NCBI RefSeq assembly: GCF_000003815.2
Contig: NC_049980.1
Location: forward strand, 12,518,299 to 12,582,298
DNA length: 64,000 bases
Reading direction: 5' to 3'
Origin: Branchiostoma floridae
Lineage: Eukaryota > Chordata > Leptocardii > Amphioxiformes > Branchiostomatidae
Part shown: positions 32,464 through 44,600 of the stretch, piece by piece
Layout of the letters: each line of letters opens with the position of its first letter
How positions within the stretch are numbered: the stretch's first letter is position 1
Translations under genes and position numbers: made by a program
The notes under the pieces: generated by a model
What the model saw: only the letters and a program-made list of their open reading frames with translations
Databases searched by the model: none
Told to the model about the DNA's origin: nothing

Positions 32464-32681
32464 ATTGTTACTAATATCAGCGGTAAGGATCATGATGGTT
32501 CTCTTCGATGGTCCTACATTTCAAATCCTTCTTCTCGATCAGAAGGTGCTTTCCTAGTCATTCATCTGCCGCAAGATGTCCCCAGTCGTGACATTGACTT
32601 TTTTAAAGGGGGCAGAAGGGATAGAGAGTATAGTATCCTACTTAATTGGAACCGTGTGGAATATGTCTACGGAGATACGAG
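32464..32681 (+). CDS. Candidate internal exon (72 codons plus 2 bases)
   Basis: Follows TCACTCCCCACAG; open frame IVTNISGKDHDGSLRWSYIS...FLVIHLPQDVPSRDIDFFKG...LNWNRVEYVYGDT to a donor ACGAG|GTATAC. It enters in phase 0 and leaves in phase 2. The composition is protein-like and contains an N-glycosylation sequon (NIS). It has no ATG near its start, as expected of an internal exon. Confidence 0.38.
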
Positions 32682-32932
32682 GTATACATGTACATGGTTT
32701 TGTCATACTGAGATAATCCATATGGTTACTATACTCATGCAGAGATAACGTGAACTATTGAGAGTTTCTCGTATGTCATGTTGAATTGTGTACTTTCGGT
32801 TAACAATGCCCAGATTTGGAACGCTTCGTCATCTGTTTAACGACATCATACTGTAACTAATAACAAAGGAAATAGACGAATACTGTATTTTGTGCCATAC
32901 CCCAATCTCTCATATGTCTGAGTTTTTTTTAG

Positions 32933-33020
32933 TGTTGACGTGAATAGGGTTCCTCATGCTTCGTGCGCATGCGTATCAACTGAAACCGGGCCCGGGAATA
33001 AGAATGCAATTAGCCAATAG
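32933..33020 (+). CDS. Candidate terminal exon with CxC tail
   Basis: Acceptor GAGTTTTTTTTAG; with two bases from the previous exon it reads S-VDVNRVPHASCACVSTETG, ending in TAG at 33018-33020. The phase fits the 32464-32681 exon. However, 32941-33060 resembles 33342-33475 (a local duplication), so the CxC tail may be accidental. Confidence 0.25.
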
Positions 33021-33683
33021 CCAGATTCCTGAAATTCAGTCTCAAGTCTGACAGCAGAGGGCAGCAGATTCAGGCTACAACGCTGGAGATTGACCATGCC
33101 GGCGTACATCACTAGAGAAAAAGACAGTGAGTGATAGTAAGTGGGAGAGAAAGGGAGAGAAATGTGACACATGTGAATACACTGAAAGTATTTTACCGTT
33201 TCATTCAGAGAAAACATCAGCTCATGTACGATATCAATGTAACATTTGCAACAAAAGAAGGTAACGAATTACGAACATGAAGTTGTCCGCCTACATCCCA
33301 GTCTTTCTTAGGCATCAGTTATACTTCTATGACATGTTGCTTGAATAGGGTTCCGCATTTCACACGCACATACCTATTATTCAGCATGTTTCGTACGTAT
33401 GGTAGGAAGAATCCAATTAGCCAAAGCCAGATATTTATCAGAACATTCCTGGAATTAGGCCTCACTTCTGACAACAATGGGCCGGAGGGAGTGAGGGATT
33501 GTGGTGACGTTATCTTCTTGTGGATGTAAGAGAATAAAATGTACTGATGTGGGCGTAAGTTGGCGTCATTAATATTCCTGGACGTCATGGACCTCAGTCT
33601 TACCATCAGGGAAACTAGGCTCAGACTACGCCCAAACTCTGCCCAGGTGAAGACAGTGTACGTAGACAGTACAGAATACTGCG
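33021..33683 (+). promoter_or_regulatory. Upstream region of the prokineticin-like gene, with a local duplication
   Basis: Segment 33342-33475 (GAATAGGGTTCCGCAT ... CAATTAGCCAAAGCCAGAT ... TTCCTGGAATTAGG) repeats 32942-33060 in the same orientation. A CRE-like GACGTCA lies at 33581-33587, about 100 bp before the ATG. No clear TATA box. Regulatory role is inferred. Confidence 0.3.
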
Positions 33684-36600
33684 ATGGAGACCATGCGGAC
33701 GGACATGGTCATAGTGGTTCTCTTGCTGCTGGCACTGGTTGTGCCGGACAAGTCAGTGGCGCTTGGAAGACATACAACGGTAAGTGTTATTTTTTTGTTC
33801 TTTGAAATCTAAAAAAAAAACGGTCATAACGGCTAGCTGTTTTCTCTATATATGATATATATGTAGGTCAAAATTGTCCATGGTAAAATCATATTCGCGT
33901 CAATCCTACACCACCGGCTATCATAGCTGCTTTAGTTAGATCTGACTTGCAAAATTCTTCTCTGTGGTTCCGCTTTGCCTCTGCGCCGCTCATCAGTTTT
34001 TCCTGATTTGGGGCTATTCTTCACCCACATAGTCTGACCAGTTTTAGGCCATGCCTCTCTCTGGTGCTGAACTTCTCTGGTGCGTCGAACACGCGCCGAA
34101 CATCTCCTAACCATCTCCTAACCATCTCCTAACTCAGCCCCGAATGCTTTCTAACCTACTCCAAACCACCCCGACCACCAGTCGTAGACTGCCAAATCTC
34201 TCCTGACTGATTCCCTACCGATTGTTAATCATCTCATGACTTGAAATGGACATAATCAGCAATTTTAAACGAGTGGTCAGTTTCGTTTTGAATATTGAGA
34301 TATCAAATTTGGATTACAACTAGCCCCAATACGGCATTATTCTTTGTTGTTGGCTGGATGTTGGTCATGTGAAGTTCGGGGGGTGATTCGCCCACGCGTT
34401 TTGATAATAGTCATGTTGCTTGGGAAGGAGCTGGCAAAGTCTTGGGGTGAGTCGTGGGTAGGGTGAAAACTAGTTGTAAGTCAGCAGTGATAATGGCGTT
34501 TACCAATTACTCCCGAACACCAGCCGAACACCAGACAGCCGCGCCGAACACCAGCAGATCACTAGCCAACTCATTCCAGATCTGCCGTACACAGCCGAAT
34601 GTTTTCAAAATTTCAAAACATTCGGCTGGCGCAGGTGAACACCAGCAGACTAAGACTAACACCAGCCAACTGAGCCGATGACCAGTCGACTACAGCCGAC
34701 GCGACATAGCTCCCTAATCACTCCTAACCATAGTCGGGAAAGAGTCGGGAGGCCATGTTCGGCTATGTGTAATAGGGCTTTCACACTGAAAACGAATTAT
34801 CAGGAATCAAGCAGAAGCAACCGGAATGAAGTATTTGCAAAATTCGTGCCACATTCGGGGTCATTCGGGTGTGAATTCCAAATGGGCCTTATGTCCCCTT
34901 CACACGAGAAAGAATGAGCCAAAATGCCGTCAGAATGAAAATACTTGTCTATTCCTGGGAATTCGTAGTGTATTCGAGACATTTTCACTGCATTAAACTT
35001 AAAGATATTCTTTTGGCCAAAAAGTGACGAAGTGGCTTGCCGTTTCGGTTCTCCATCGAATGAGATAAGAATATTTCGAATGGTTGGAATGCCATAGAAT
35101 GCGGTCATAATGCAGTTTTAGAATATTTAAAACACATTTAGAATACACATTTAGAATTTTGAATGCCGTTCGATATTTCTCTACTTTAAATGCACTTCGA
35201 AAGTTTTAAGCATGTCAAAAACTTTCGGGCCAGACGATCGCGCGCGAAAGAACGGGCAAAAATATCTGGAACTAGTGAGAATATCTAGAATACACTGGGA
35301 ATTCCCAGGAATGGAGAAGAATTTTCATCCTTACAGCAATCCGGCTCATTGTTGCTCTCTTATGATGGGGCCTTATAACCGGGGCATTATATATATATAG
35401 GCAAAGCAATGTTTTTATACGTATATATACACAAGCACGTACCTTGGATTTAAGTGCCGGAAAGAGATTTCACTTTGACTCTATTTAACGTGAGCCAGGA
35501 GTGAAAAGATGCAGTACTCAAACAAACTAGGTGCCAGCTATCAATTTTGACATTTTGCAGTCTGTAGAAAAGTGGCAGATGGTATTTTCTAAAATAAACG
35601 AGTAGCCATGTAAAATGATATAGAAGATTCATGGGATTTCTACGGCTTACAAAAACAAACTACCTGTGTCCCTTCAACAGTGTGCTCATACCGGACTTCT
35701 ACTATAGATATTTGCAGACAGTAAGACTGAGTAGGCGTTTACTTTTGCTTGCTTTTGAAACAAGCTTAACGTTCAAAACGCATTTCTTAGATATCCAAAA
35801 CTATGTGATCAATTTTCTTCATGGCGTTCTCAACCTTACAGGAAAGGTAGAATCTTGTGTCTTGTGTTTCGCATTTCTCCCTCTCTTATCTTTTGGAAAT
35901 ACGCAAACACGGATGCGCAAGGGGGTATCATACGTCATATAATGGGCACATAATTGTGTAGCTTTACGTTACCATTCACATGTCCTTTGTAATAGCAATC
36001 TTCCACAGGTCTAAAATGCGGAAAAAGACTCCCCGCTGCATTATCTGTTTTCAAAATATCCAAGGCCCTCAGCGGGACCCTTGCTGTAACCATCAATTTG
36101 ACTGTCTATAGTTAAATTCTGATGCAACTTTGACCAAACATAAAACAGAAACCATGATGAATTATACGTGCATAATTGAATTGTGATCACAAGACTGTAC
36201 TGATAGCCAGTATACTATCATACGCATTAAGTTCTGGGACACTGCAACTTAAACCATATTTTTATTTTTTTTTAGTAAAAAAAGAAGCCCATGTTATGTT
36301 TTACGTACTCTGGATGTGATAGGACGTATGGGACTATAAGAGATGACGCAGACTACGGGTCCACCCGCTGAGAACGATTGCAATGTCCCGAGAAACCTGT
36401 AAAGATATCCGGTTTAGAAACCACGAAGATCAGCTGCCACTCACTCTGGAACATTTCCAGCTGTGCTGCTGTTTGAATAGATCTGTGTTTTTAGTTATGC
36501 TTATCTGAAAAGCCTGAATACACAGACAGTGAGTGTTGGTCTGCATTAAGGGTACAGACATTTTCCTTCAGGAGTTCTAGCATGCCACAGGGTTAATCCC

Positions 36601-38558
36601 ACGGGATTTCGCTCGTATATTTTATCGGAGTAGTACTCAGTAGTAATGACGTCATATTAAACAGGAAGTCCATTTATTTCCATTCCTCTACCATGGGGAA
36701 TTACCTATCGTGTACCCTTTTAATTCCTTAAGCTGGAGAAAAGTAGGACGCCGAATACTCTGTCCCGTTGCCATGAAAAAAATCAATAAAAGAAAAGCTT
36801 AACATGACAATCTTATCTGTAAAATTAACGTGTTGTGCTGCTATCTAATAGGAGATAGAGAACAATGACCAACTGTCTCTGATGGAAATAAAGTCTGGTG
36901 GTTAGGGTTGTAGAAATATATTTCTGTTCGAATCCTTACAAGGCCCCGATGACAATGCTGTGGCCTGGTCCTTGAGAGAGACACTTAGCCCTTATTTCCT
37001 CACGACCCAGGTGAAAATAGTTTTCAGTTCCGGTTAGGTATGTCCTGGCGGAGACGGACGTTAAGCCGGAGGTCATGTGCTTGAGACTTTAACCACATCT
37101 CGAACATGGTAAAGATCCCACTACACTCACCCGTCTTTTGCAGCTTGAACGCTTTCTACAAAACCCATGTTAAGCCTATAGACCGTTTACCGGTAACTAA
37201 TGCGGAACCAAACAAAACTGCTGCCCGGTATCAGGCATAATTTCTATCCCACCCTAACCCTAACCCTAACCCTAACCCTAACCCTAACCCTAACCCTAAC
37301 CCTAACCCTAACCCTAACCCTAACCCTAACCCTAACCCTAACCCTAACCCTAACCCTAACCCTAACCCTAGCCCTAGCCCTAGCCCTAGCCCTAGCCCTA
37401 GCCCTAGCCCTAGCGCTAATCCCGAGGCAAACAGCACCCACGGGCACTACCTAACGGAGCAAAAAGCTGGCAGAACAGAAATTTGGCCTAGCCCTCCATT
37501 GGTCGTAGACCCTGTCCTTGGTGCTGAATGTCACTCTTAACCCTATTCAGACCGGTGGCTTTTGAGGCCTGCGTCAACTTTCATCTCGCATAACGCCAGA
37601 ACGTCTTACGCTAGAGCCACTAGATTTGCTGAGTTTTCCTGAAATTTAGTTGGAAACAATCTAACGAACATTGTCAATTTTTCTTGTTGTCATGGCAACC
37701 ATTCTTTTCACGAAAATCGCTAATTTAGGTTCTAACAATGTATTTTTCGCTGATATTTTCTAACATGAATAAAACGTCATGATATTTAGAATATCTTTTA
37801 TAATTGATTGTGAATACATTATGCTAATTTGATGACGTCATCGGTCAAAATCCAAGATGGCGAACAAATTTTTTTAAAATTTTCAGATAGTCATTATTCT
37901 TGGACAATTTGGTGGTCATATGTTATAAGGCGTTTAAGAGTTATAGGAGTTAGAAGGGACGAGCCTCAAAAGACCCCTCGGTCCTGGTATGACCGAAAAA
38001 GCTCGGTCTGAATAGGGTTAACAATAAGGTATTTAGATAAAATATAATCTGCCACTAAAAGGCGTACAGCAGAAAGTTTATGTGATTTGTCACAAAATCA
38101 TCGGTCGATGATAATATTAAGCATTGCTTTGAAAGTAAATCATTAAAGGGTTGCACAATTTTCATTTCTCATTTGATATTACCATGGAATCAGTGTAATT
38201 ACGTAAACGGTGAAAGTCTAAAAGTTTATTTTTCTTCCAGATATTACTTAACCGATAAGAAAATTGACTAATAAGAATTTCTGTATATTTTCAGCTGTGT
38301 CATAACGACCACCAATGTATCTCCGGGATGGGGAGGGGAGCCTGCTGTGCCCCCAGGAACCTGATCTTCGCACCGGTCCCGGAGTGCAAGCCTGCGGGCA
38401 GGAGGGCCCAGCTCTGTCATGTCGCTTCCAACTTCCTGCCGTACCCGCTGCACCAGCCACACGGCTTCCATCGCTGTCCCTGCGGGAACGGTCTCGCCTG
38501 TGTGCCGACGAGACGGGGCAGCATCATCGGTGTGTGCAAGGACCTGAGGCAGCTGTAA
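33684..38558 (+). CDS. Prokineticin/astakine-like secreted peptide, two exons, 119 aa
   Basis: Exon 1 (33684-33779) starts METMRTDMVIVVLLLLALVV, a signal peptide, and ends ALGRHTT at ACG|GTAAGT (phase 0). Exon 2 (38295-38558) follows TATTTTCAG and reads LCHNDHQCISGMGRGACCAP to VCKDLRQL stop. The ten Cys (residues 34, 40, 49, 50, 63, 73, 93, 95, 101, 113) have spacing C-x5-C-x8-CC-x12-C-x9-C-x19-CxC-x5-C-x11-C, close to prokineticins (C-x5-C-x4-CC-x11-C-x9-C-x17-CxC-x5-C-x9-C) and the colipase fold. Prokineticins act on class A GPCRs; astakines are invertebrate haematopoietic cytokines. The exon break just before the first Cys is also where vertebrate PROK genes break. The N-terminal AVITGA receptor-activating motif is absent, as in astakines. 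The 4.5-kb intron contains the SINE and the telomeric tract. Further small exons in the intron cannot be excluded. Confidence 0.82.
34031..34270. repeat. Dispersed repeat with GCGCCGAACATCTCC, copy 2
   Basis: Second copy of 31463-31697, with CATCTCCTAAC amplified three times. It is followed at 34500-34690 by a GAACACCAGC-rich imperfect low-complexity tract. Confidence 0.6.
34884..35372. mobile_element. Fold-back element with long imperfect arms
   Basis: The left arm GGGCCTTATGTCCCCTTCAC...AATGAGCC...CTATTCCTGGGAATTC..AGTGTATTC pairs in reverse with the right arm ending ATGATGGGGCC at 35372. Arms are about 180 bp with many mismatches. The short plus and minus frames here mirror each other for that reason. 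Confidence 0.65.
35373..36892. other. Intron sequence of the prokineticin-like gene, nothing supported
   Basis: A 103-aa plus frame (35631-35942) lacks splice or homology support. Confidence 0.4.
36893..37165 (+). mobile_element. tRNA-derived SINE
   Basis: The head GTCTGGTGGTTAGGGTTG resembles a pol III A box region and GTTCGAATCC (36926-36935) is a canonical B box, 30 bp apart. The body has CCTTGAGAGAGACACTTAGC and CCTCACGACCCAGGTG, the kind of central domain seen in deuterostome SINEs. The 3' end is not sharply defined. Confidence 0.65.
37252..37413 (-). repeat. Interstitial telomeric tract (CCCTAA)n then (CCCTAG)n
   Basis: About 20 perfect CCCTAA units (TTAGGG on the minus strand) run to about 37370, followed by seven or eight units all carrying the same A-to-G change (CCCTAG), ending CCCTAGCGCTAATCCC. 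The 67-84 aa LT/RV/GL repeat frames are translations of this tract. Confidence 0.97.
37414..38294. other. Intron sequence of the prokineticin-like gene
   Basis: ACCCTATTCAGACCGGTGGC (37540) and GGTCTGAATAGGGTTAAC (38006-38023) form an inverted pair of AACCCTATTCAGACC, so 37537-38023 may be another fold-back element. No coding signal. Confidence 0.5.
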
Positions 38559-38654
38559 CCCTGACACCGTCACTTCAATAACGGCGAGTGTGCAAGAACC
38601 ACCGTACGCCAGACAGGCCAGAAAATTATAATTAAGCTATTCAACAAATACACT

Positions 38655-38660
38655 ATTAAA
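38655..38660 (+). terminator. Possible poly(A) signal of the prokineticin-like gene
   Basis: ATTAAA 97 bp after the stop. A canonical AATAAA also occurs at 38878-38883; either may be used. Confidence 0.4.
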
Positions 38661-41600
38661 GAGACACAGCATCAGACACTTAACTTCACAGTGTAACGGG
38701 AACTGTTTCCGTGAGCCAGAGAGAAACGTAGCGTTATACCATGTGACGACTCTATTCTACTAATTATTAGGCATTCTACATTTTTGAGTCAGACTTTGGC
38801 TGCTTCAGACACACGACACATATTTTGTTAAAACCAGCACAGATCTAAGATCACCATTGATATCGACAGGAACAAAAAATAAAGAACAACAATGTATGTC
38901 TACGGCAGACGAGTGTCTCAGTCGGTCAACCATAAATGATGAGTGAGATATTGCACACGGTCGAATGTAATTACAGTGAACTGACAAGATATGCAAAATT
39001 GATGGTGTAAGAGATCAAGTCACACAACAGAAATGTGCATTTGGAATTAACGAACCTTTCCAATAAACGTCATAAAGACTCACCTACAATGCTTGTCTGT
39101 CTTGCATTTTCAATGGAAAATAGATCATTATCTGATTTCTCTTTTTTTCTCTCTCCCTACCACTCCCCCCCCCCTGTCTCTTTCTCTCCCCTTCTATGCC
39201 ATACACAAGCAAATGGAGCGCCAACAGGGTCAAAGAAAAAAAAAATACGTTTTATAAGACACGGAGAGACATAAAGGAAACCGCACGAGGAAATGAATTA
39301 CACGGAGAGAAAAAGCAGGGGAAAATCGGACATAATGGTGATGGATTGGCGTCTACCAGCCACGGCGTTGCGTAACGTTACTTACTCTTTGGGCGATCGA
39401 CTCCCTTGATACTATTGACTTTATTGACAATTTCTACTATTTGACCACCGATCCGCGAGCTTAGTAGAGGCTGGCGGAATGCTTAGCAACACAAAACACA
39501 CAAGAGACCATTTATTTGAAACATGGAAATGGTTTCAGTCTAATCAAGAATACATGTTGTAAACTAAATTAACATTCTTGAGTAACGACAAAATATGAAG
39601 GCCTTCAGGTGATCCCAGCAGAAATAATTTGTGCTATCAGACTAGCACTGTCTAGACATGATACATGGTTCGTACTTCTTCATCATTACAGACTCTGTAG
39701 GGACCCCTCAACTTTCCTAACGATCCACAAAGGACCATAGGCGATGGCATTACGATACACCTCTGACGGTTATTAACGTTACATAACAGTGTTCCTGTGA
39801 GACGGTGTATCAGCAATCGTCGTGTCAAGCGAGCCTTTCGTAGAAATGACAACAATCTTTGAACGTTCCCTGTCGATAGTATCAGCCTTCCGTTTCAGGC
39901 TTGCATATGTGAGTTTAGAGATAATGACATGAGATTAGGTTAAAGGTCTAAGTCCAAGTGTGAAGATACGAAGATGATTACAATGGCGAGGTGAGAGTTG
40001 TACGTGTGTTGAATATTGAAGAATAAGAGACAGGATTTCGGTGTCCTATAAAGTAACGTTTAATTTTTTATTCGAAATGCAAGACATCAGAAAAACATTC
40101 GCCCGGCCGTTGCATCACGATTCACGGCAAACAGAGTTTTACACTTATGTGAATATGCAAGATGCATCATGATTAGGTTATTACGTTATACCAAGTATAG
40201 ATAATCTTTAAAGTAGTTGAATTCTATTTTCATTTTGTAATGGACGTCTTGACTGACGCTAACAGCATGTTGTCGTTCATGTGCGCCACCATGCGATTCC
40301 TAAATACATTACATATAGTGTCCTCGCGTGAGTTGTTGGCACAAAGTTCCCATATTAGAAGGGTACAGATCTTACTCCAGACACTGTCTGATTTGTGTAA
40401 AATGTCCAGAAACTGATGTTTTTACGTGAAGCAAGTGTCTAGTGCTCTTCTCACACTCAATCATGCCATCGTTTTGACCTTGAAAACTTTGATTCAATTG
40501 CCGTACGTTCATTTTATGCACACTTCTTCCTAAAATAAGACATGTAATTCACACAACGAATGCGTATACTACACAATATTCGAGTGATACCGAAGATAAT
40601 AATCATTATAACATTTCTAATGATCTCTCTGATCAAGACATTGAATAACATAAATAACATAAACATAACACTCTTGTCAAATACAGCATTATTCTCTAAA
40701 ATGGAATGTGCATGTTGACATGATGGTTCGGCGTTATTGCCGAAACTACTGAAACTTTCAAATTTGTACCTAATTTCAACTGACTTTTCAGGACAACACG
40801 GCACCCCTGAAGAGGGGAGGGGGGGATCTCTGGTTTCATTAGATAGACCGAAACACCCACGATTGCCGATGATCCCGATCGTACCTTGATTTACAAAAAT
40901 AGAAAGACAGCAGTTTTTAATACCTCCGGGATCACATTACAACACGTCGGCTGTTCCTGTATAAGCACAACCACCTGCTCTGCACTACCGCCCCGATAAG
41001 GTTAATCTCAACAAACAGGCGCCATGCTAATCAAGGTCTCACCGTACCTCACATTTTCACGAATTACGAGCGGATTTGGGTGTGTTTTGAGAAAACAGAG
41101 CCTTTTGCGTCACTGCCAAGGTCTAGCTGCTGCCATACAAAACACTACCGCAGTAACTACAACAATCGTCACCTCCTATTAAGCTTGATCCGTTTAAAAG
41201 ATTAAGCTAATAACGAGTATTTACCTTTGCCAGGAAGGTTATGTTTTAGGTGCAGTTTGTCTGCATGTCAGTGAAGTATGCGTGTTAGTGGGCAGTATAA
41301 CTTAAGAAGCTGTGGGCCAATTCTTATCATACAGGTAAGTGTCGAAAACGAAGGTCAACTTCGATAATAGCTCCCCTAGCGACTTTCTCATGTACTGTAG
41401 CGGAACTTCCGTTTTGATATTTCCGTTATACTGCGATGACGCAAAGGTAGATTTTGGTCTTCACACAGACTCCATCGTAACGTAAAGTATCTAGGGTGTG
41501 TTTTTTTTTTTTTGCACTTCAAGTCATGTTTTGGCTAGCCGTACAGATATGAGTACATGACGTTTTTAAGAATCGAACGAGGAAGAAACATGCACATATT

Positions 41601-44600
41601 GATGCAACGACACGGCACACCGGTACCCTATAAGTTGACAGGTGGGAAATAAGATCACATCGACTGCCAATGTCCAGTGACTTCAGCATCAAGAGGTTGA
41701 CCTTATGTCTTCAACTTAGCGTTGATTCTCATGGAAAACAAACCCAAACTGACTGTCCATCACAGTTGTCAGTTCAACCAATGATAGCATGGTACGTAAT
41801 CAGTAGAATGAGATATTGACTACATGGTTCATGTTTTGTTTTGCATTTCTACATTTTGACAGAGGTGGGCGTGGCTATGGGGTTGGTCAATTCAGGAGGC
41901 TGCTAAAGATGATAAAATTTGTAGAAAAGTAAATTAGCCTGTATACATCATAGGTATGTGCAACGAATGAGCCACTGTATATAACATGTAGATGCATCTA
42001 AGGATGATATGCGAGAATCCTAGTTTCAAAGTCAAGGCCACCCATATGTCGTCAGCCAATGAAGTAAGAAATGTGGGAAAGTTCAGATTACACAAAGTTT
42101 ATATGTCGTGTTTAGTGATGCCGTCGTGGAGACACTGACACGTGTGAAGCACATTCGTTAACGCACAGGAATGATTGCCTCAGCAGGCGCGTCTACACCA
42201 CCGGAGAATCTCAGGATACAATGAGATGTAAGGATCCAACTCATTATCTTCGCAAGGAATGCTATTTTTTCGGGACTGTTTGTCTGTTTGGTTTCGTATG
42301 TGTTTGTGCTTGTGAACAACATAATTCGATAGGTCGCGGATGAATTCTAGTACTTATGATACGTAGTATTATGGTAGGTGTTGGCAATATGAAGCTGGAT
42401 TTATAGTATGATACAGATTCATAGTATGATACAGATTATGGAACCCCTGGCGGCTTTCCTTAGTACTGCAGCAGAATTTTCGGTTTTGATACATTGTCCT
42501 CACTAGCTGCTTTAGGCCTGCAGTGTTGCAAAATTTAGTACTATTATCTAGCGTTACACTATTTAGCACTTCTCCCCGTTAGAGAATGATATAATAGTTG
42601 TGAAGGAAGCGACAGCAAGCAGGCGTAGCAGGAACCGAGCCGTTTAAAAGTGCAACACTAGAGAATAATCTCCTGCAAATACAGGTGGAATTTGAATACT
42701 GAAAATGAACGTGACCCTGACATCTGCTTGGAGATTATGTTTACACATTTGTAACGCACATGGTGCTGAAGGGTGGCCGAGAGGACATTGCGTGTTTCTA
42801 CCTACAGTGATGCAAATATGGCCGCCATGGTTGTAGGGATCTACATATAATCACTGCATATCACTGTCAAAATACGAGTGTTTTGTGAGTACACTATCTA
42901 AGAGGTATATTGGGTGCACTTTTTTTTTCTTCCACTGTGTTCACAATATTTATATTTTACCCATGCCGCCCTGCAAACAGGATACCTCAGTCACCAGCAG
43001 AATGTAAACTCGTGTGTTTAGAGAATCATAAGGGGAGAGGCCTTGACTTTCTCTGATACGAAATGAGTCAAAATGCACGTACTTCACTGTGTTCAAGTGC
43101 TTGGTGACATAAGCAATTTCTTTGTTTTTCATTTCTATTACACCTACCTTTTTATAGTGACGAGTTATCGCCGGTCCATGCATGGTTGATACAAGAGGAC
43201 GTCGTCTGCGCTCCGTGTATTAGAGGTCATGTGGGGGTGACCTTGATGGAGTAGATATTCATGACCTTGCCCCTATTAAGTGCAAGGCTCATTCTTCTTC
43301 TTCAGCGAACAAACCGCTGGTGTGGAAAGTGCTAGCGCAGTTTTTATAGCGTACTCACGCTGAGTGAAGCCTTTTGATTATTTTCTTGTTGATCTGAAGT
43401 ATTAATGCCCCCTTCGAACTGCGCACGATCAACGGTAAGCTACGAAAGAAGTAAGAGACATTGAGACCACCTGGATAAAGCCATGTTGATTTGATTATAT
43501 TGATGACATCCCTTGGAGGGTGGACCTGATGCAAGCGTGCGAATGAAAAAAAGCTGAAAAGTTTAGTTTAAAAAAGGTGCCTTCATTATGAAATCTAATT
43601 ATAAAGTGGTCAGGAAGGTTGAACAAATGACCAAACACACACAGTGTATGATTTACGGAACATTATCGTATACTCTTCATTTTTGTTCTTTCACATCTCC
43701 TTTGTCTTTGGAATTGACTTTTGCATTCTACAACATCTGTCCTCCCATGTTTTTATCCAACTTATGGCTTCTATTATTTGCTCATTTTCCAGCTGATTTG
43801 TACGACTTTTTTTATGGTCGAAAACTTTAACTTGGAAATAAACGAAAATTTAGGCGAGCGCGGATATCATCCACGTGCAATCAAATCAACATGGCCTAAG
43901 TTAGACAAGAAGGCAAGGGGGAAGGAGGGAGAAATGATAGAGTAGATGGAAGTGATCGATGAGAAAAGAAGACAAGGGGAGAATATCAAAAGTGCTTTTT
44001 CATGCAAAAAGGCATGCCAGAAATATGTTACTACAAAATGAGTACCTAAAAGGAGGGGCGTTGAAAAATTAAGGAAGATAAATATCAAGTTAATTTCCTT
44101 TTCTAATTCATATTGATGCAGGCAATTTGATGAATGTGCAGTTCTCTTCGTTTGCATTTTCCTACACGGTTAGTGGGTTACCTCTCTGTCAGCTCCGCCA
44201 TTACCGACTCTTGTTTACCCCATCCCAGCCATATCCGGCACGTATTTAGGGACAAGGACGTCGCGCTAGAGTATTGATCAAACCCATGTACACGATAGGT
44301 GTTGCGAGTGCACTGAGTTGACCAGGCTGGACGGTGTCAAGCTGCATCTTAGTTGTAGCCATAGTAACATAACGCCAACCACAGAAATACAAGATACAGT
44401 TGTTATGGTAGCCGTGTGCTTTTATAATAAAACAATAAATCTTGTACGGAAAATGATATTTCCAGACAAATACTGATGAATGGAAAACAACCAAAGTATG
44501 ATTTGTTTGCTTTTAATAGCCTTCGGTCGTCTCCCTCACGAGTTACTTATACTGAAAATTGTTGATATGTAAGAAATGTTTGCCAGCAGTATGCTAAAAG

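Noticed and set aside
32464..33020. IL-17-like identity for the NRVPHASCACV tail
   Set aside because: NR-x-P...C-x-C recalls the IL-17 motif, but the rest of the domain is absent and the segment overlaps a local duplication.
33560..33805. 81-aa plus frame overlapping the prokineticin-like exon 1
   Set aside because: Different frame from the signal peptide; the signal-peptide frame joins a convincing ten-Cys exon, this one does not.
37200..37454. Open frames of LT, RV and GL dipeptides on both strands
   Set aside because: Direct translation of the CCCTAA/CCCTAG telomeric tract; no gene features.
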